Source: Terriglobia bacterium (GTDB lineage: Bacteria; Acidobacteriota; Terriglobia; Terriglobales; Acidobacteriaceae). Taken from it: DNA of 32,096 bases. Each line of letters opens with the position of its first letter. Within the stretch, counting starts at the first letter, position 1. The notes below the pieces were generated by a model that saw only the letters and a list, made by a program, of their open reading frames with translations, was not told the origin of the DNA and made no database searches. The DNA lies in assembly GCA_020073665.1 (NCBI GenBank), contig JAIQEU010000060.1, positions 1 through 32,096 on the forward strand, read 5' to 3'. This document shows, in pieces, positions 1 to 7,874 of the stretch. Made by a program: the position numbers and the translations under genes.

Positions 1-260
1 AGCCTTTTCGTCGTCAAGTTGAGTCCGATCTGACACCTTCCGGGCTGAGAAAAGGGTAGGAAACGGTAGTGAAAATTCGATAATTAAAGAAGCCCCCACG
101 GGCGATTCCACGCCGTTTTCGCTGCCAGACGGGGTTCGGGTCGGCTGGGGCGTTTCAGAGGTGCGGGCAGCCTTTGTGACCACCACAGATTGCTCACCGT
201 GGTAGTCATCGCAAGCCAGTTTGGCGTAATGCGAAGCCTACAGATTTGACAGGGTCACGA
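1..260. other. Left edge, no gene recognised
   Basis: The first 260 bases lie downstream of kwaB. I see no open frame with a convincing start and ribosome binding site, no tRNA and no clear terminator. A short GCCC/GGGC inverted pair near 101-114 lacks a T-tract. The element presumably continues leftward beyond the window. Confidence 0.4.
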
Positions 261-1166
261 TCAGCTTGTGATCTTCCTCCGACTCGCGGCTCTGAACGAC
301 TCCGGCGAACCCTTCACAAGTTCGACCTGATACAACCGACGATCTAGCACTCCTAGAAAGTCCATGACGCTGGAATCCTCAATGATCAGCTTGCCCTTGA
401 CCTCCTCTACCTTGACCCCGGTGTTCTCACAGAGTTTCAAAAGAAAGGCTTTGTCAACGTTGCGTGCCTCTTTTTGCGCACGGATCGAAGCGACATAGCG
501 TGCAGCGCGAGGATGTTTCGAGGCGTATTCCAAAATGGGAGCAAAATCTACGAACGGTAAATCGCTTTGAATCAGCTTCACATTGGCAGGTGCCGCAGCG
601 AGAATTGCTTCCTTGAGTTGACCGACGAACTCGAAGCCGCTGGGTCTCAGAACGGAGACTCCGTCATCGTCGGCGATCAGATCGAAATCGTTGTCAAGTT
701 TGAATACCTTGTCTGGGATAAGCCTCAATGCGTCAGTGGTGAATTGAACGAGCCTGCTTTTCAGAATCCCTTTGAAAGCGGTCGCCCGCCTTATCGCTGT
801 GAGACGACGCTTCTTGCCATCGACCATTTTGGCGAAGTAACAAAACACGTTTGACGTGTCGGACATGACCTTCCCGCTGACGGGCAAGTTATTTGCCTGA
901 TGAAGCGTTCGAATCTGCGTTGCCATTTCGTCATCCAGCGCCAGATACAAGTGTTCGAGGCTGGCATATTTCTGAGAGGGTTCGTAGGGAAGCGGAGGGT
1001 CGTCAATCTCATTCATTTCGCTCTGCGTGGTTTGTACCATCTCGCGCAAGGCGTCTTGCACGCTCGCATCGACTGGAACCAGCACGAAGTGCTGCCCTTC
1101 GTTCTCTTCCAAACCGACGCCAAATTCTGTCGCGTTAACGCTCTTGAAATCGAAGGCTACACTCAT
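261..1166 (-). CDS. kwaB: KwaB, DUF4868 protein of the Kiwa anti-phage system
   Basis: This 301-aa soluble protein has the size and general character of KwaB, the DUF4868 subunit of the two-gene Kiwa defence system. The family is reported to act with membrane-bound KwaA and to engage invading phage DNA and block its replication and expression. The assignment rests on the overall sequence (acidic N-terminal half, then segments around FKGILKSRLVQFTTDALRL and DFDLIADDDGVSVLRPSGFEF) and above all on the partner: the upstream gene encodes a four-helix membrane protein and its 3' end overlaps this start by 4 bases, implying translational coupling. The ATG at 1166 is taken because of that overlap. 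No catalytic motif is obvious, as expected for this family. An alternative is another DUF4868 protein outside Kiwa, but the pairing makes that less likely. Confidence 0.8.
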   Translation of the reverse strand: MSVAFDFKSVNATEFGVGLEENEGQHFVLVPVDASVQDALREMVQTTQSEMNEIDDPPLPYEPSQKYASLEHLYLALDDEMATQIRTLHQANNLPVSGKVMSDTSNVFCYFAKMVDGKKRRLTAIRRATAFKGILKSRLVQFTTDALRLIPDKVFKLDNDFDLIADDDGVSVLRPSGFEFVGQLKEAILAAAPANVKLIQSDLPFVDFAPILEYASKHPRAARYVASIRAQKEARNVDKAFLLKLCENTGVKVEEVKGKLIIEDSSVMDFLGVLDRRLYQVELVKGSPESFRAASRRKITS

Positions 1167-1729
1167 TGCTTCACCTCGAAGTAGACCGTGTCGCTAAGGC
1201 GGTACGCAATGATGTGTTGCCCGGCAGCCAGCGCTACTCGTGGAGTGATTAGAACTTGGCTGATCCTTCCACTTAGTGGATTTTCGTCCTCCGGTGGCGA
1301 GACCGTGAAAACACGATAGCCTCGGATGGCGAAGAGGATATTCATGTAGTGAAGGTTCAGGTGCCAAAACAGAAAGACAACAAACGCGAGCGCGGAGAGC
1401 AATGCAGCAAGGTCTCTCCACGAGCCTGTGTCTATCGGATAAAACGGCAGCAACATCGCGAATAAATAGACGAGCAGATGGTCGCGATGGTCTTCCGCCG
1501 ATCCGATTACCAACTCCCTCTTCTCCTGCAATTTTTGTGCTGTTCTGATTCGGAGCCACAAGAACAAATTGGGGAAGACCACCATAATGCCACAGAAGGT
1601 GAGCAGGTAGAGGTCGGGGATGATTTTGCTTCCCCTGATTGCCCACAGAATGAACAAGGGCGACACGCTGCTCAATACCATCAACAGCCTTGCGATCTTT
1701 AATCCTTCGCCTTGTGTTGTGCTTGGCAT
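1163..1729 (-). CDS. kwaA: KwaA, membrane subunit of the Kiwa anti-phage system
   Basis: This 188-aa protein has four hydrophobic segments long enough to cross the membrane (roughly residues 11-31, 40-60, 84-101 and 106-126), followed by a soluble C-terminal tail of about 60 residues. Size, four-helix layout and position directly upstream of a DUF4868 gene match KwaA, the membrane sensor of Kiwa. In known systems KwaA detects infection at the envelope and works with KwaB. The gene overlaps kwaB by 4 bases in an ATGA-type junction, so the two are surely cotranscribed. The ATG at 1729 begins immediately before the first helix. There is only about 80 bp to the divergent small gene at 1812, so promoters for both directions must lie in that gap. 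Confidence 0.8.
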   Translation of the reverse strand: MPSTTQGEGLKIARLLMVLSSVSPLFILWAIRGSKIIPDLYLLTFCGIMVVFPNLFLWLRIRTAQKLQEKRELVIGSAEDHRDHLLVYLFAMLLPFYPIDTGSWRDLAALLSALAFVVFLFWHLNLHYMNILFAIRGYRVFTVSPPEDENPLSGRISQVLITPRVALAAGQHIIAYRLSDTVYFEVKQ

Positions 1730-1811
1730 CTATGATCAGGGAGTGTATCCCAACCCCAATTCTAGTGTAACCGTGTAGCGAATAAAAAGCGAATCTGCTA
1801 CGCTGGTCGAC

Positions 1812-1988
1812 GTGGATGAAGGTCGCAAGCGCGTGCTCCTGATCGCCGCCAGCATCCTCGCCGCTCGAAAGCTGGCACAGTACGATAGCGGGGCGCGGGT
1901 TCCTGCAACCGTAGCTGCCATAGCGGATTCGATCCGGTGGGCAGAGAGGATAATGGAAGAGATTGATCGGCGGCATCCGGTGAAATGA
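1812..1988 (+). CDS. Small conserved hypothetical protein (58 aa)
   Basis: A 58-codon frame starts with GTG at 1812 and ends with TGA at 1986-1988. The product has the texture of a real protein: an alternating helical pattern with segments such as LLIAASILAARKLAQY and IADSIRWAERIMEEID, resembling a small family I associate with Acidobacteriota chromosomes and elements. Longer reverse-strand frames over the same bases (reaching 2520 and 2078) read as low-complexity Arg/Ser/Pro-rich shadows. It ends 4 bases before the next gene at 1993, suggesting an operon. Function is unknown; the start could lie a few codons upstream, since the frame stays open to a TAG just before 1785. Confidence 0.6.
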   Translation: MDEGRKRVLLIAASILAARKLAQYDSGARVPATVAAIADSIRWAERIMEEIDRRHPVK

Positions 1989-1992
1989 ACCT

Positions 1993-2733
1993 ATGAAGTT
2001 TTGCTGTCCGAGATGCAGAAGAGAGCAAGAGATCATTGGTGATACCAAGCCGAAATGCCTGATCTGCGACGTCAGCATGGTTCAAGCCACTAACAGCTAC
2101 AAAGGCTTGTGGATGAGTCCACGCTTTGTTATTTCGAGAATGAAACTGCTCATTGAGAAATACGGCTACCAAGACGCAACGACTAACGGTCGCTTCAAAA
2201 AGGAACGGGAAGCGTGGACTTCTGGAATGTATGCCCTTGGGCTGAGTGAGATGCAGAACCGGGAGTGGTGGGTTGAAATCGAAACGGTGGAACAAACCCC
2301 CGATACGAGATTGCACTACATGGATCAGAGTTCGGGACGAAATTGCATCCAGACGCAGAGCATCGAAATCGTAGATTGGGAAGAGCATGTGGACGATCCG
2401 ACGAAGGTCATAAAACAGAAATGCCAACGAGCTTATCCGCCCCACTTCTGCCTGTTGATGCTCGCCCGAAACGGAAAGAACCTCGACGTGGAATTGCTCA
2501 CTCAGGAGGTTCTTCGCCACAAGGTGCCATTCGGCGAAATTTGGATAACTGGTTGCCTTGCGGAAGGACTCATGACTATGGCGAGGATTGTTCCGAACGC
2601 TTTTCGATTTGATTTTGAAACTGCTCGTAGTCTTGAAAAACTAAAAGAGCAGGGGGACATCATGCAAAAGCTGAAACGCGGGACGAGCACCGAGGCTCAG
2701 GAACTCGGATTCGTATACCTGCCTTTGCCGTGA
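1993..2733 (+). CDS. Hypothetical protein with N-terminal zinc ribbon (246 aa)
   Basis: I do not recognise this family. The protein opens with CPRC (residues 5-8) and CLIC (residues 22-25), two CxxC knuckles 13 residues apart that would bind one zinc ion. The remainder is a mixed alpha/beta domain with a tryptophan-rich stretch (REWWVEIETVE) and no transmembrane helix. It lies 4 bases after the small conserved ORF and 68 bases before the PD-(D/E)XK-like gene, all on the same strand, so the three may form one transcription unit next to Kiwa. A nucleic-acid-binding or defence-accessory role is a guess from context only. Confidence 0.7.
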   Translation: MKFCCPRCRREQEIIGDTKPKCLICDVSMVQATNSYKGLWMSPRFVISRMKLLIEKYGYQDATTNGRFKKEREAWTSGMYALGLSEMQNREWWVEIETVEQTPDTRLHYMDQSSGRNCIQTQSIEIVDWEEHVDDPTKVIKQKCQRAYPPHFCLLMLARNGKNLDVELLTQEVLRHKVPFGEIWITGCLAEGLMTMARIVPNAFRFDFETARSLEKLKEQGDIMQKLKRGTSTEAQELGFVYLPLP

Positions 2734-2801
2734 AGAAAATTAGGGAAGGTTGCCAGTACATAGCGGCGTAGGCGAGAGTCCTGCGACCATCAATGTGATA
2801 G

Positions 2802-4580
2802 ATGCCAACGCCAAGAGCTTTTATTACCTATCGCGATCTTTATGACCGCCGTCCGACTGCGGAGGAGTTGCACGAACTCCTGAGAGGCTTGAACGCGTTC
2901 AATACCGTTCTGCTTCTGACCCGCCTGAACACCATGTTCCGGCACTCTTCGGTCAGCCTCGTGGAGCAAGACAGCGCTTCGCTTCAGATGTTTTTCGGTC
3001 AGCACTTTTTAGACGCGGAGACGCAGCGGCGGCTTCAACAACGATTTGGAGCACAGAACGCCGCTCATCGCCCTTTGTGTTATCCACTCCAACTTCTCGC
3101 CATGATAAGGCTTTCGTTGGTTTTCTGCGAAGGTGCTGATGATGCACGCCCAGACGTTTCCGAGGCTCATAGGCATCGTCTGGGGGCTGCCTGCTTAATG
3201 ATGGGTGATTTGTTTCTATCGCCGGAGGAGTTCCGCAACATCAATGAGGGCGCTCCTGACGACAGGCGAAAACAGTTGATGGTGCAATTCATCCCACAAT
3301 TTGAAATCGACAATCCGACTAGACTCCGCAATCTGCTGTTCAGGTCGTACGCAATGTACAGAATCGCATTGCAAGACCCGATCTTGCTCGACAGGATCAA
3401 GAGAGAGTGTGGCGGGCTTGACATCGAGAAAGAGTTCGAGCAGCTTGCCCATATTCCTATGGTGAACTGGCTGAGCCTTGTGTTCGGGGTCTACGTGGCT
3501 CTCGCGATCCACACGCAACAGGAATTTCTGGAAAAACCTGAAATCTTCATCATGAATCGTAAGAACTTCGTCGCAAACCCGGCGATCAGGCAAGCGCACA
3601 TTGACGAGTTTTTTGAATTGCTCTCGCTTAATTTCGATGAATTACGCGCCGAAATCCGCAAGGAACGTCCCGTCGATGAACGCTTTGATCTGGTTCCGTT
3701 CAAGTCCACACCTCTTTGGAAGACCGCCGAAAATAACTACGTCTGCGTAGACTTTTCGCTGGTCTCAGAGAAGTTGCACAACGGGGCTTATTTCATGCTC
3801 AGTTCGCGGTTGCCTGAGGACAAACGCTGGCGGATCCACAATGCGTGGGGATTGCTATTTGAGGCATACGTAAATTGGTTGCTGAAGAGTCTCGACGATC
3901 AAGACTCCGCTGAATTTTACCCCGACACATGTTGGCAAAACGGGGCAAAAGCCTTTGATGCAGTCCTTCGCAGAAAGAAAGTAGTGGTGGCGATGGAATA
4001 CAAGGGCGGTTTTTTGCGGCAGGATGCCCGGTATTCGAGCAATGTGGATGCTTTCATGCGCGACTTAGACGGCAAGATTTCTGAGGGCTGCTTTCAACTC
4101 GCGCGCAACATCGCAGAATTGTTTCCACCGAACGCGAACGGCAAGAATCTCCGTGATGTGCCCATTCCATCGGATGCGTTTTGTGTGCTCCCAGTGCTTG
4201 TCGTTCAAGATTCAATTCTAAGAACGCCGTTTGTCAATTACTTCCTCAACAAGAGGTTTCAGACCGAGCGTGAGCGATTCCCCAGCAAGCCGCAAGTGAA
4301 AATTCTGCCCTTGAATGTGATTCAGGTTACCCAACTTGAAACTCTGGTGGAGATGGCTGAGACATTCGGGACGGATTTTGTAGACACACTCCACAAGCGT
4401 TGCAACGTTGATCCAATAATGGGAGTAGACCTTCAAGATTTCATTTCACGGATGCCCGAATCGAAGCAGATGCGCTGCTCGAAACGGTTTGATGAGATGA
4501 TGACGAAAAGTCAGGAAGAAATGGAGACGATACTGTTCGGCGCGGGATACAAAGCCGAATCTGGTCAGCAAGCTACTTAG
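2802..4580 (+). CDS. Large protein with predicted PD-(D/E)XK nuclease domain (592 aa)
   Basis: The N-terminal ~340 residues are mostly helical and unrecognised. The C-terminal part contains a pattern typical of PD-(D/E)XK nucleases: an acidic residue in a helix (E354 in LLFEAYV), an aspartate at the start of a strand (D386 in AFDAVL), then a hydrophobic strand ending E399-Y-K401 followed by GG. The spacing (D-x12-E-x-K) fits the fold. The protein lies in a defence-rich region and is large enough to act alone, so a restriction-like or abortive-infection nuclease is plausible, but I cannot name the family. No signal peptide or membrane segment is visible. The downstream end runs into an interrupted gene, a sign of recombination at this junction. 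Confidence 0.7.
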   Translation: MPTPRAFITYRDLYDRRPTAEELHELLRGLNAFNTVLLLTRLNTMFRHSSVSLVEQDSASLQMFFGQHFLDAETQRRLQQRFGAQNAAHRPLCYPLQLLAMIRLSLVFCEGADDARPDVSEAHRHRLGAACLMMGDLFLSPEEFRNINEGAPDDRRKQLMVQFIPQFEIDNPTRLRNLLFRSYAMYRIALQDPILLDRIKRECGGLDIEKEFEQLAHIPMVNWLSLVFGVYVALAIHTQQEFLEKPEIFIMNRKNFVANPAIRQAHIDEFFELLSLNFDELRAEIRKERPVDERFDLVPFKSTPLWKTAENNYVCVDFSLVSEKLHNGAYFMLSSRLPEDKRWRIHNAWGLLFEAYVNWLLKSLDDQDSAEFYPDTCWQNGAKAFDAVLRRKKVVVAMEYKGGFLRQDARYSSNVDAFMRDLDGKISEGCFQLARNIAELFPPNANGKNLRDVPIPSDAFCVLPVLVVQDSILRTPFVNYFLNKRFQTERERFPSKPQVKILPLNVIQVTQLETLVEMAETFGTDFVDTLHKRCNVDPIMGVDLQDFISRMPESKQMRCSKRFDEMMTKSQEEMETILFGAGYKAESGQQAT

Positions 4581-4655
4581 TGTGCGTGGCACGGCGGGGT
4601 GCAGTTGCTGCGACGCCTCATCGTCCGAGGACTCATATTTCGGGAAGATAACGCC

Positions 4656-5172
4656 ATGACATTGGACGAATTCCGCCAATCGCTGACCGCGACTGAGCCG
4701 CCATCAGCACTCACCTTGACAGAAATCCGTGCCGCTCCTCATCCCCTCGCCGTCACCTCTAGCGTGTGCTCCCTGCCGCCCGATTCCGCGACATGCACGG
4801 TCACGCTCCCGGCGCGTGCAAGTTGATCGAACAGATCGGCAACGACCTGTTTCGCTGCTTCCTGCGGCGTGGCATTGAAGGCGTGACACGCCCAGAGCAC
4901 CGACACGGTTGACATCGTGCTCTTTTGTGCGACAGTTTCCGGTTTGGCGCGTTCCTGCTTTGCTGGCTCCATCACAGCTTTCTCCTGAGTTGCGACCCGC
5001 TCGCTGACTTACTCTCAATAATGAAAACGACAGCGGTAATTTCGGGATCAGCTTTCGCAAGGAAGGCGATCAGGGTAATGCCGCCTATTGGTACAACCGG
5101 GCGGGCAAGCCCGTTTGCCGGGATTCACTAGATGCCGAGTGGCAAAGCATCGTTAGAAGTCTGCTTTCATGA
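4656..5172 (+). pseudogene. Interrupted conserved hypothetical gene
   Basis: Two pieces of what appears to be one small gene are separated by about 300 bp. The 5' piece starts at ATG 4656 and reads MTLDEFRQSLTATEPPSAL. The 3' piece, ending with TGA at 5170-5172, reads KEGDQGNAAYWYNRAGKPVC and then DSLDAEWQSIVRSLLS. From memory these match the beginning and end of a ~100-aa family in which the middle is a WWDAKGDW-type segment; that middle is absent. The two pieces are in different frames, so no fused product can be made. The sequence between them carries a reverse-strand small gene at 4739-4975. This looks like replacement or insertion in a formerly intact gene. Confidence 0.55.
4739..4975 (-). 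CDS. Small hypothetical protein inside the broken gene (78 aa)
   Basis: This reverse-strand frame encodes a 78-aa protein with a charged N-terminal tail and a compact core (VSVLWACHAFNATPQEAAK, then a VTVHVAESGGREHTLEV strand pair). A Shine-Dalgarno-like AGGAGA lies about 8 bases before the GTG-ATG start pair at 4975, which supports it being expressed. It lies within the DNA that separates the two halves of the interrupted gene and may have arrived with that insertion. I do not recognise a function. A longer overlapping frame (to 5060) looks like a shadow. Confidence 0.5.
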   Translation of the reverse strand: MMEPAKQERAKPETVAQKSTMSTVSVLWACHAFNATPQEAAKQVVADLFDQLARAGSVTVHVAESGGREHTLEVTARG

Positions 5173-5436
5173 ATTGCGAATCCACTCTTGCGAGATGCAG
5201 CCCGTGAGTCGAGCATGCGCCCCAGTCTTGGGTAGGCGTCGAAGGTGCAAATAAGGGCTAAACTGATTCTTCGCATGTTGAAATGACGTTTGATAGGCAC
5301 GACCTTTCGTTCCTTTTCTCCCAAGCTGCGAATCCTCAGAATTGTGCATGATGTCTGATTTGGATCAGCTAGAACTTTTTCCACAGCCCGCAAAACACTC
5401 CAGTGTTAACAGGACTTCGCTGCCAGAAGATTTTCC

Positions 5437-5464
5437 TTGTACCGCTGGGAAAAGTTGCTATCAT
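5437..5464 (+). promoter_or_regulatory. Predicted promoter of the methyltransferase gene
   Basis: TTGTAC (5437-5442) and TATCAT (5459-5464) are separated by 16 bp, a reasonable sigma-70-type pair. The predicted start of transcription near 5471 leaves a ~27-base leader before the ATG at 5498, which carries a GGGAG ribosome binding site at 5488-5492. The promoter lies inside the repeat array described separately. Confidence 0.5.
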
Positions 5465-5489
5465 CTCTGCTATCAGAATTTCCCAGCGG
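5442..5489 (+). promoter_or_regulatory. Inverted and direct repeats over the methyltransferase promoter (candidate operator)
   Basis: A perfect 11-bp inverted repeat, CCGCTGGGAAA (5442-5452) and TTTCCCAGCGG (5479-5489), encloses two exact copies of TGCTATCA (5456-5463 and 5468-5475) spaced 12 bp start to start. The array spans the -10 region and ends at the ribosome binding site. The methyltransferase just downstream begins with a ribbon-helix-helix domain, a DNA-binding fold that commonly recognises short repeats of this kind, so autoregulation is a natural reading. Confidence 0.65.
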
Positions 5490-5497
5490 GAGCCGAC

Positions 5498-6703
5498 ATG
5501 GGTCAATTGCTAGTGCGCAACGTGCCAGAGGAAGTCCGGCACTGGATTGAGCAGGGTCGTCAACAGCACAACATGTCGCAGCAGGAGTTTATTCTCTCCA
5601 TTCTGCGACGTGCCAGTGTAGCAGAGCAGACTCCGCTGTTGCCCTTTGAATCGCCAGTGCAAGAGATCGCTGTTCCTGATTCTCTCCCATTCACGTTTGT
5701 CGATCTGTTCGCCGGGATCGGAGGTTTCCGTTTCGCTCTATCGGCGCTTGGGGGTCGGTGCCTTTTCTCGTGCGAGTGGGACAGATATTCGCAGAAGACC
5801 TACAAGGCATGGTTCGGCGAGACGCCTCATGGCGACATCCGCCAGATCAAACCGAAGGACATCCCCGATCATGATGTCTTGGCTGCGGGATTCCCCTGTC
5901 AGCCATTCTCCATCGCAGGCGTCTCTAAGAAGAAGAGTCTAGGTCACGCTCACGGATTCAAATGTCTCACGCAGGGTACGTTGTTCTTCAACATCGTCTC
6001 CATCGTCGAGGTCAAGAGACCCCCAGTCCTATTCCTTGAGAATGTCAAGAATCTTCAGTCGCACGATGGCGGTCGGACTTGGAAAACGATCACGGAGTCG
6101 TTGAAGGAACTCGATTACGTGGTTCGCTCGAAGGTCATTGATGCGGCGGGATGGGTTCCTCAACATCGGGAGCGAATCTACATTGTCTGCTTTGACAGAA
6201 AAGTGTTTGGGGACGATCCGCAGTTCAGTTTTCCCGACCCACCCGCCCAGACACCAAAGTTCAGGGACATCCTCGAAGAGAACCCAGATCGGAAGTACAC
6301 TCTGACCAGCCATCTCTGGGAGTATTTGCAGGATTACGCAAGGCGTCACCGAGAAAAGGGCAACGGCTTCGGTTTCGGCATTGCTGATCTCGACGGAGTC
6401 AGCAGGACGCTGAGTGCCCGATATTACAAAGACGGTTCTGAAATTCTGATAAAGCAAGATCGGAGAACGCCTCGACGACTGACACCGACAGAGTGTGCTC
6501 GTCTGATGGGGTTCCCCGGCGACAAGAAGATCGTGGTCTCCGATACGCAGGCGTATCGTCAGTTTGGCAATGCTGTCGTGCCTAAGGTTGCGAAGGCGGT
6601 GGGTGAACAGATCATCGCAACGCTCCGCTGGCATTTGATGCGGAGTGGCTGTCTGGTCAAAGCACGACAGAACGGTCATGCAGAACAACCAATAGCGAGT
6701 TAA
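5498..6703 (+). CDS. C5-cytosine DNA methyltransferase with N-terminal ribbon-helix-helix domain
   Basis: The protein transfers a methyl group to carbon 5 of cytosine. From the ATG at 5498 it is 401 aa. Residues 1-40 (LLVRNVPEEVRHWIEQGR onward) resemble a FitA-type ribbon-helix-helix DNA-binding domain as found in antitoxins. The catalytic domain follows: motif I FVDLFAGIGGFR (68-79), motif IV GFPCQPFS with catalytic C134, motif VI ENV (181-183), motif VIII QHRER (222-226), target-recognition region about 240-325, and motif X FGNAV (356-360). An in-frame TTG at 5342 would add 52 residues, but the predicted promoter, repeats and GGGAG site favour 5498. It is followed after 1 base by an EcoRII-type endonuclease, so the expected target is CCWGG or a relative, as for Dcm and M.EcoRII. 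The fused domain probably represses its own promoter and thereby times methylation against restriction. Confidence 0.9.
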   Translation: MGQLLVRNVPEEVRHWIEQGRQQHNMSQQEFILSILRRASVAEQTPLLPFESPVQEIAVPDSLPFTFVDLFAGIGGFRFALSALGGRCLFSCEWDRYSQKTYKAWFGETPHGDIRQIKPKDIPDHDVLAAGFPCQPFSIAGVSKKKSLGHAHGFKCLTQGTLFFNIVSIVEVKRPPVLFLENVKNLQSHDGGRTWKTITESLKELDYVVRSKVIDAAGWVPQHRERIYIVCFDRKVFGDDPQFSFPDPPAQTPKFRDILEENPDRKYTLTSHLWEYLQDYARRHREKGNGFGFGIADLDGVSRTLSARYYKDGSEILIKQDRRTPRRLTPTECARLMGFPGDKKIVVSDTQAYRQFGNAVVPKVAKAVGEQIIATLRWHLMRSGCLVKARQNGHAEQPIAS

Positions 6704-6704
6704 C

Positions 6705-7874
6705 GTGGCAAGCCCGAACTGCGAACGTGCCATCTTCGATGCCACACGAGTAGGTGGTGCGATCCTCAAGTTCATCTCTCCAAATGATGTCGGCACAACG
6801 GGCGGGCACCAATGCGGATACTATCTGCCCAAGGCCGCGTGGAAGATGTTCACTGAACACCCTCCGCGTAAAGGCGAAAACAAAGAAACCGAAGTCGAAG
6901 TCGCTTGGCAGGACGGCAGCGTCACGAAGTCTCGCGTCAAGTGGTATGGAAAAGGGACGCGAAGCGAATACCGACTCACTCGGTTCGGGCTGGGTTTTCC
7001 ATATCTCACGGCTGATTGCGTTGGCGATCTGCTCGTCCTCATCCCTGAAAGCCACACAAACTTCCTCGGTTACGTTCTCGACTCCGACGCGGATGTCGAG
7101 GAATTGGAAGCAGCCCTTGGTGTGCAGATCACAGAGACGTGGGCGGCATATCGGAGGGACGAGAAGCCAGTCGAAAACGAGGACGATTGTGTTGACCGTC
7201 GCTTCCGCAAATTCGCTGAGAAGATTGAAGATTTTCCAACGGGTGCCGCGTTCTCGGTAGAAGCGCGAGACGCCTTGATTGCGTGCGTCAAAGGGTTCAC
7301 CGCGTTGACGCCCGACGATCTTCTCATGCGTTGCATGGACACGGAGTACGCATTGTTCAAGCTCGTCGAACGGCAGCTTTGCCAAGATCAAATTTACGGA
7401 AGCCCCTTCAAGGATGTTGATGCGTTTCTCCGGGTAGCGTCGAGCATCATGAATCGCAGAAAGGCGAGAGCAGGACGTTCACTCGAAAATCACGTCAGCT
7501 ACGTCCTGAAAGAATCGCAGATTCCCCACGCGATACGACCTAAGAGTTTAGAAGGGGAACCGGACATCATCATTCCTAGTGCTGAAGCCTACCTCGATCC
7601 AAACTATCCAGTCGATAAATTGGTCTTCATCGGCATCAAGACGACCTGTAAGGATCGTTGGAGGCAGGTGTTGAACGAGGCTGGGAGAATTCCAGAGAAG
7701 CACATCCTGACAATCCAGCAAGGCATCTCCGCGAAACAGTTGACCCAGATGCACACTTCCCATGTCACCTTGATCGTTCCAAAGAAACTCCACCGCCAGT
7801 ACCCAAAGGGAACGCCGATCACCCTCTTGGATGTCGAGTCCTTTGTGGCGGATGTGAAGGCAAGGCTGTCTTAA
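6705..7874 (+). CDS. EcoRII-type restriction endonuclease
   Basis: This 389-aa protein matches the EcoRII family in length and two-domain design. The N-terminal ~180 residues correspond to the effector DNA-binding domain and the C-terminal part to the catalytic core. The core shows RAGRSLENH (256-263 region), EGEPDIIIP with D287, and a strand leading to IKTTCKDRWRQVLNEAG with K312, all signatures I associate with EcoRII. Family members cut at CCWGG and typically need a second site for activation. The GTG start at 6705 lies 2 bases after the methyltransferase stop and the stop codon abuts the vsr ATG, so the three genes form a translationally coupled operon. Specificity is inferred, not read directly. 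Confidence 0.88.
   Translation: MASPNCERAIFDATRVGGAILKFISPNDVGTTGGHQCGYYLPKAAWKMFTEHPPRKGENKETEVEVAWQDGSVTKSRVKWYGKGTRSEYRLTRFGLGFPYLTADCVGDLLVLIPESHTNFLGYVLDSDADVEELEAALGVQITETWAAYRRDEKPVENEDDCVDRRFRKFAEKIEDFPTGAAFSVEARDALIACVKGFTALTPDDLLMRCMDTEYALFKLVERQLCQDQIYGSPFKDVDAFLRVASSIMNRRKARAGRSLENHVSYVLKESQIPHAIRPKSLEGEPDIIIPSAEAYLDPNYPVDKLVFIGIKTTCKDRWRQVLNEAGRIPEKHILTIQQGISAKQLTQMHTSHVTLIVPKKLHRQYPKGTPITLLDVESFVADVKARLS

Noticed and set aside
1194-2520. Two long minus-strand frames (294 aa and 240 aa) overlapping kwaA, the small ORF and the zinc-ribbon gene
   Set aside because: Their translations are rich in Arg, Ser, His and Pro without domain structure, and they lie antisense to or out of phase with better-supported genes.
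5342-5497. 52-residue N-terminal extension of the methyltransferase from a TTG start
   Set aside because: It would place the promoter and repeat array inside the coding sequence; the GGGAG site and the RHH domain start fit ATG 5498.
6029-7391. Long reverse frames (255 and 244 aa) opposite the methyltransferase and EcoRII-type genes
   Set aside because: The plus strand here encodes full-length proteins with all family motifs; the reverse frames are codon-bias shadows.
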